Part shown: positions 42,660 through 44,455 of the stretch, in pieces
How the letters are laid out: each line of letters opens with the position of its first letter
How positions within the stretch are numbered: position 1 is the stretch's first letter
Source: an uncultured Methylococcaceae bacterium
GTDB taxonomy: Bacteria > Pseudomonadota > Gammaproteobacteria > Methylococcales > Methylomonadaceae
Assembly: GCA_903934035.1 (NCBI GenBank)
Contig: CAIZMK010000122.1
Span: 1-44,455 of the forward strand
Reading direction: 5' to 3'
Length of the DNA: 44,455 nt
Program-made: the position numbers and the translations under genes
Notes under the pieces: generated by a model
Databases searched by the model: none
Told to the model about the DNA's origin: nothing
What the model saw: the letters and a program-made list of their open reading frames with translations, nothing else

Positions 42660-43058
42660 GCCCGTCTCTAATGTTTGATATTGCATCTATCATTAGAAAA
42701 AAACTGCGATCATACATTCCACACTTCCTTTAGTTATATAGCAACACTTAGGTTCTTCCAAACGTTTCGGTCGGGGTTGCAAGCCCCGACCAGCATTGGA
42801 GTTAAATAATGGTGGCGCATGCTGCTGTCATTGCTGCCTTGGTTAAATTACTCTGACAAAAATTTATGAGCTACCCTATAAATTTTATTTAATATACATT
42901 ATTAACATGTATTGCAATATGCTATGTATGTCATGGTTAGTACCCCCGATCGAAACGTTTTGATACTTCAATAGTTTTTGAAATCTAAAACCTTAAAGAT
43001 GGGGTTATAAGTCTCGTCCAGCTTGGGTGAAGAATTTTAAATAAGTTTAAAATAAAAA
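42660..43058. other. Intergenic region before the methyltransferase
   Basis: Contains the hairpin GGTCGGGG-TTGCAAG-CCCCGACC (42769-42791), a repeat-like element, then increasingly AT-rich sequence. No gene seen. A promoter for the methyltransferase is likely in 42880-43040, but I cannot fix it. Confidence 0.45.
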
Positions 43059-44201
43059 ATGAATGACACTGATATAAATAAATACACAACCATAGATCTT
43101 TTTTCTGGCATTGGTGGTATTAGAAGAGGATTTGAACTGACAAATCGCTTTAAAAATAAACTTTCCGCAGAGGTTGATAAATACGCATGTAAAACATACG
43201 AACATCTTTATGGAGAAAATCCTTTTAATGACGTGTCATCGGAAGAATTTAAAATAAAAATAAATGAAATTAAATTTGATGTTTTATTGGGTGGATTTCC
43301 ATGCCAAGCATTTAGTATAGCTGGGCAAAAAAAAGGTTTTAAAGATAAAATTAGAGGCACATTATTCTATGATGTCGCAGATATAATAGAAAGAAATAGA
43401 CCCAAAGCTTTTTTTCTAGAAAATGTTGAAGGTTTAACAACACATATGAAAGGGCAAACTTTCAAAACAATCCTAGAAGTTTTATGTATCGATTTAGATT
43501 ACATAATAGAAGGTGTAAAAGTAATTACAAATTTATTCGGTATGAAAGAAGTAATATTTGATAGAAATAATTTTATACGTAACACCAAAAACTTTGGTCT
43601 TCCTCAAAGAAGAAGTCGCGTATATCTAATCGGATTTAGACGTGACATAATTCAAGACCAAAAAATACCACCAATCCCATTTTCAAGAACTGATATTAAC
43701 TTATACAAAGATCTACATGATGTAATCGAATTAGGTGCTAGCTCTGATTATTATATTTCTTCAGGTTGTCTTGAATCGATGAAAAAACATAAGATTAGAC
43801 ACAAGGGTAAAGGTAATGGTTTTGGTTATATAGTTGTTAATGATAAATCGATAGAAGTACCAATATCTAATACTATCTTAGCAACTGGTGGGTCTGGTAA
43901 AGAGCGAAATATAATAATTGATTTCCAAGAACATATTGGGGGGGCTTTAGTTCCATCAAAAAAAACTAGCCTTAATAAAGAAGGATTAAGAAACATGACT
44001 GTACGTGAATGGGGTAAATTACAAGGATTTATAAATTATGGATTTATAGATGATAAAGGTAATGACAAATTCTCATTTCCATCAGATATTAGTAGAGCTC
44101 AACAATATAAACAATTTGGTAATTCGGTATCAATAACAGTTGTTGAGTCAATGGCTAAACACATAGCAGATGTTTTAGATAAAAATTTTATTAAAATATA
44201 A
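43059..44201 (+). CDS. DNA (cytosine-5) methyltransferase
   Basis: Transfers a methyl group from S-adenosylmethionine to C5 of cytosine in a specific DNA site. 380 residues. Motif I TTIDLFSGIGGIRRGF (residues about 10-25), motif IV with the catalytic Cys82 in GGFPCQAFSIAG, motif VI ENVEGL (121-126), motif VIII GLPQRRSRVYLIGFR, a variable target-recognition region about residues 210-310, and motif X QYKQFGNSV. All are intact. The gene is distinctly AT-rich with many ATA and AGA codons, unlike its neighbours, which suggests recent transfer. No restriction endonuclease gene is adjacent in the window, so it appears solitary; the recognition site cannot be told. Confidence 0.96.
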   Translation: MNDTDINKYTTIDLFSGIGGIRRGFELTNRFKNKLSAEVDKYACKTYEHLYGENPFNDVSSEEFKIKINEIKFDVLLGGFPCQAFSIAGQKKGFKDKIRGTLFYDVADIIERNRPKAFFLENVEGLTTHMKGQTFKTILEVLCIDLDYIIEGVKVITNLFGMKEVIFDRNNFIRNTKNFGLPQRRSRVYLIGFRRDIIQDQKIPPIPFSRTDINLYKDLHDVIELGASSDYYISSGCLESMKKHKIRHKGKGNGFGYIVVNDKSIEVPISNTILATGGSGKERNIIIDFQEHIGGALVPSKKTSLNKEGLRNMTVREWGKLQGFINYGFIDDKGNDKFSFPSDISRAQQYKQFGNSVSITVVESMAKHIADVLDKNFIKI

Positions 44202-44309
44202 ACTAATAAATTTTATTAGATAATTATTAATTTTCTCATAAACTTAAGCTAATAAAATGAAATTTTTATTAGAACAAATAAACTCAAAATAATACTAAGG
44301 TAAAACTAA

Positions 44310-44455
44310 ATGATTCAATGGTTATTTGTCCCCGTTGCATATCTTGTCGGCTCAATTTCAAGTGCGATTATAATTTGTCAGTTGATGGGATTACCAGACC
44401 CAAGAGATCAAGGCTCAGGAAATCCAGGTGCTACTAATGTTATGCGTATTGGTGG
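44310..44455 (+). CDS. plsY: Glycerol-3-phosphate acyltransferase PlsY, N-terminal part (runs off the window)
   Basis: First 48 codons of the membrane acyltransferase that makes lysophosphatidate from acyl-phosphate and glycerol-3-phosphate. The sequence begins [20 protein letters not shown] and contains the signature [15 protein letters not shown], where the SGNPGATN motif is catalytic. A CTAAGG ribosome-like site lies about nine bases before ATG 44310. In gammaproteobacteria plsY is commonly beside tsaD and folB; only its start is visible here. The AT-rich methyltransferase was apparently inserted just upstream of it. Confidence 0.93.
   Translation, partial: MIQWLFVPVAYLVGSISSAIIICQLMGLPDPRDQGSGNPGATNVMRIG

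Noticed and set aside
43059-44455. A complete restriction-modification system
   Set aside because: Only the methyltransferase is present; no endonuclease-like gene lies on either side within the window.

Overview
This 44.5-kb chromosomal segment is AT-leaning and comes from a free-living, Gram-negative bacterium, most likely a gammaproteobacterium. The divergent pair suhB / trmJ-iscR-iscS is the classic gammaproteobacterial isc neighbourhood. PEP-CTERM surface sorting, a SmbP-like metal-binding protein, glgCBA glycogen genes and very many short interspersed repeats would fit a methanotroph of the Methylococcales type. No lineage-diagnostic gene is present, so that placement is inference.

Layout. 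1-4.1 kb: iron-sulfur assembly (iscA, iscS, iscR), the tRNA methyltransferase gene trmJ and divergent suhB. 4.1-9.4 kb: a membrane protein of unknown function, a decayed phage-like gene, a stand-alone KdpD sensor domain, and an HTH-GGDEF gene followed by a frameshifted EAL remnant. 9.2-15.9 kb: an accessory island with a hicAB toxin-antitoxin pair between direct repeats, then a three-gene unit on the minus strand: a secreted cohesin-like PEP-CTERM protein, a 1418-residue Rhs/YD-repeat protein with an internal dockerin and a SleB-like C-terminal domain, and a small secreted protein placed like an immunity gene. 16.2-21.5 kb: kdpFABC (potassium P-type ATPase), including the 29-codon kdpF and a 31-codon membrane ORF coupled to it; kdpA and kdpB are split by a repeat-filled insertion. 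21.7-27.4 kb: rubredoxin, a divergent pyruvate kinase, an ATP-grasp-like protein, an EAL fragment and a SmbP-like protein.

27.8-36.6 kb: a glycogen locus, glgC divergent from glgB-glgA, followed by an unusual pair: a protein with two CBM21-type glycogen-binding modules fused to an endonuclease/exonuclease/phosphatase domain, and a phospholipase D-family protein. 36.7-39.4 kb: a zinc-type CDF exporter, an MFS transporter and tRNA-Arg(TCG). 39.4-44.4 kb: a duplicated-repeat membrane protein, a 1-kb gene-poor stretch with a 42-bp tandem repeat, a block of small toxin-antitoxin genes (intact UPF0175/PIN pair, orphan VapB-like antitoxin, dead RHH/MazF pair), an AT-rich solitary cytosine-5 DNA methyltransferase, and the start of plsY.

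Two systems stand out. One is the cohesin/PEP-CTERM + dockerin-Rhs-hydrolase + candidate immunity unit at 10.1-15.5 kb, which looks like a toxin docked on the cell surface. The other is the glycogen-binding EEP hydrolase plus PLD pair beside glgBA at 33.5-36.6 kb. Two palindromic or inverted-repeat families recur throughout: family A, about 117 bp, ending in GTAGGCCGGAATAAG; and family B, 137-170 bp, with CTGTGAAAG ends. They sit in most large intergenic gaps and have disturbed the kdp operon.
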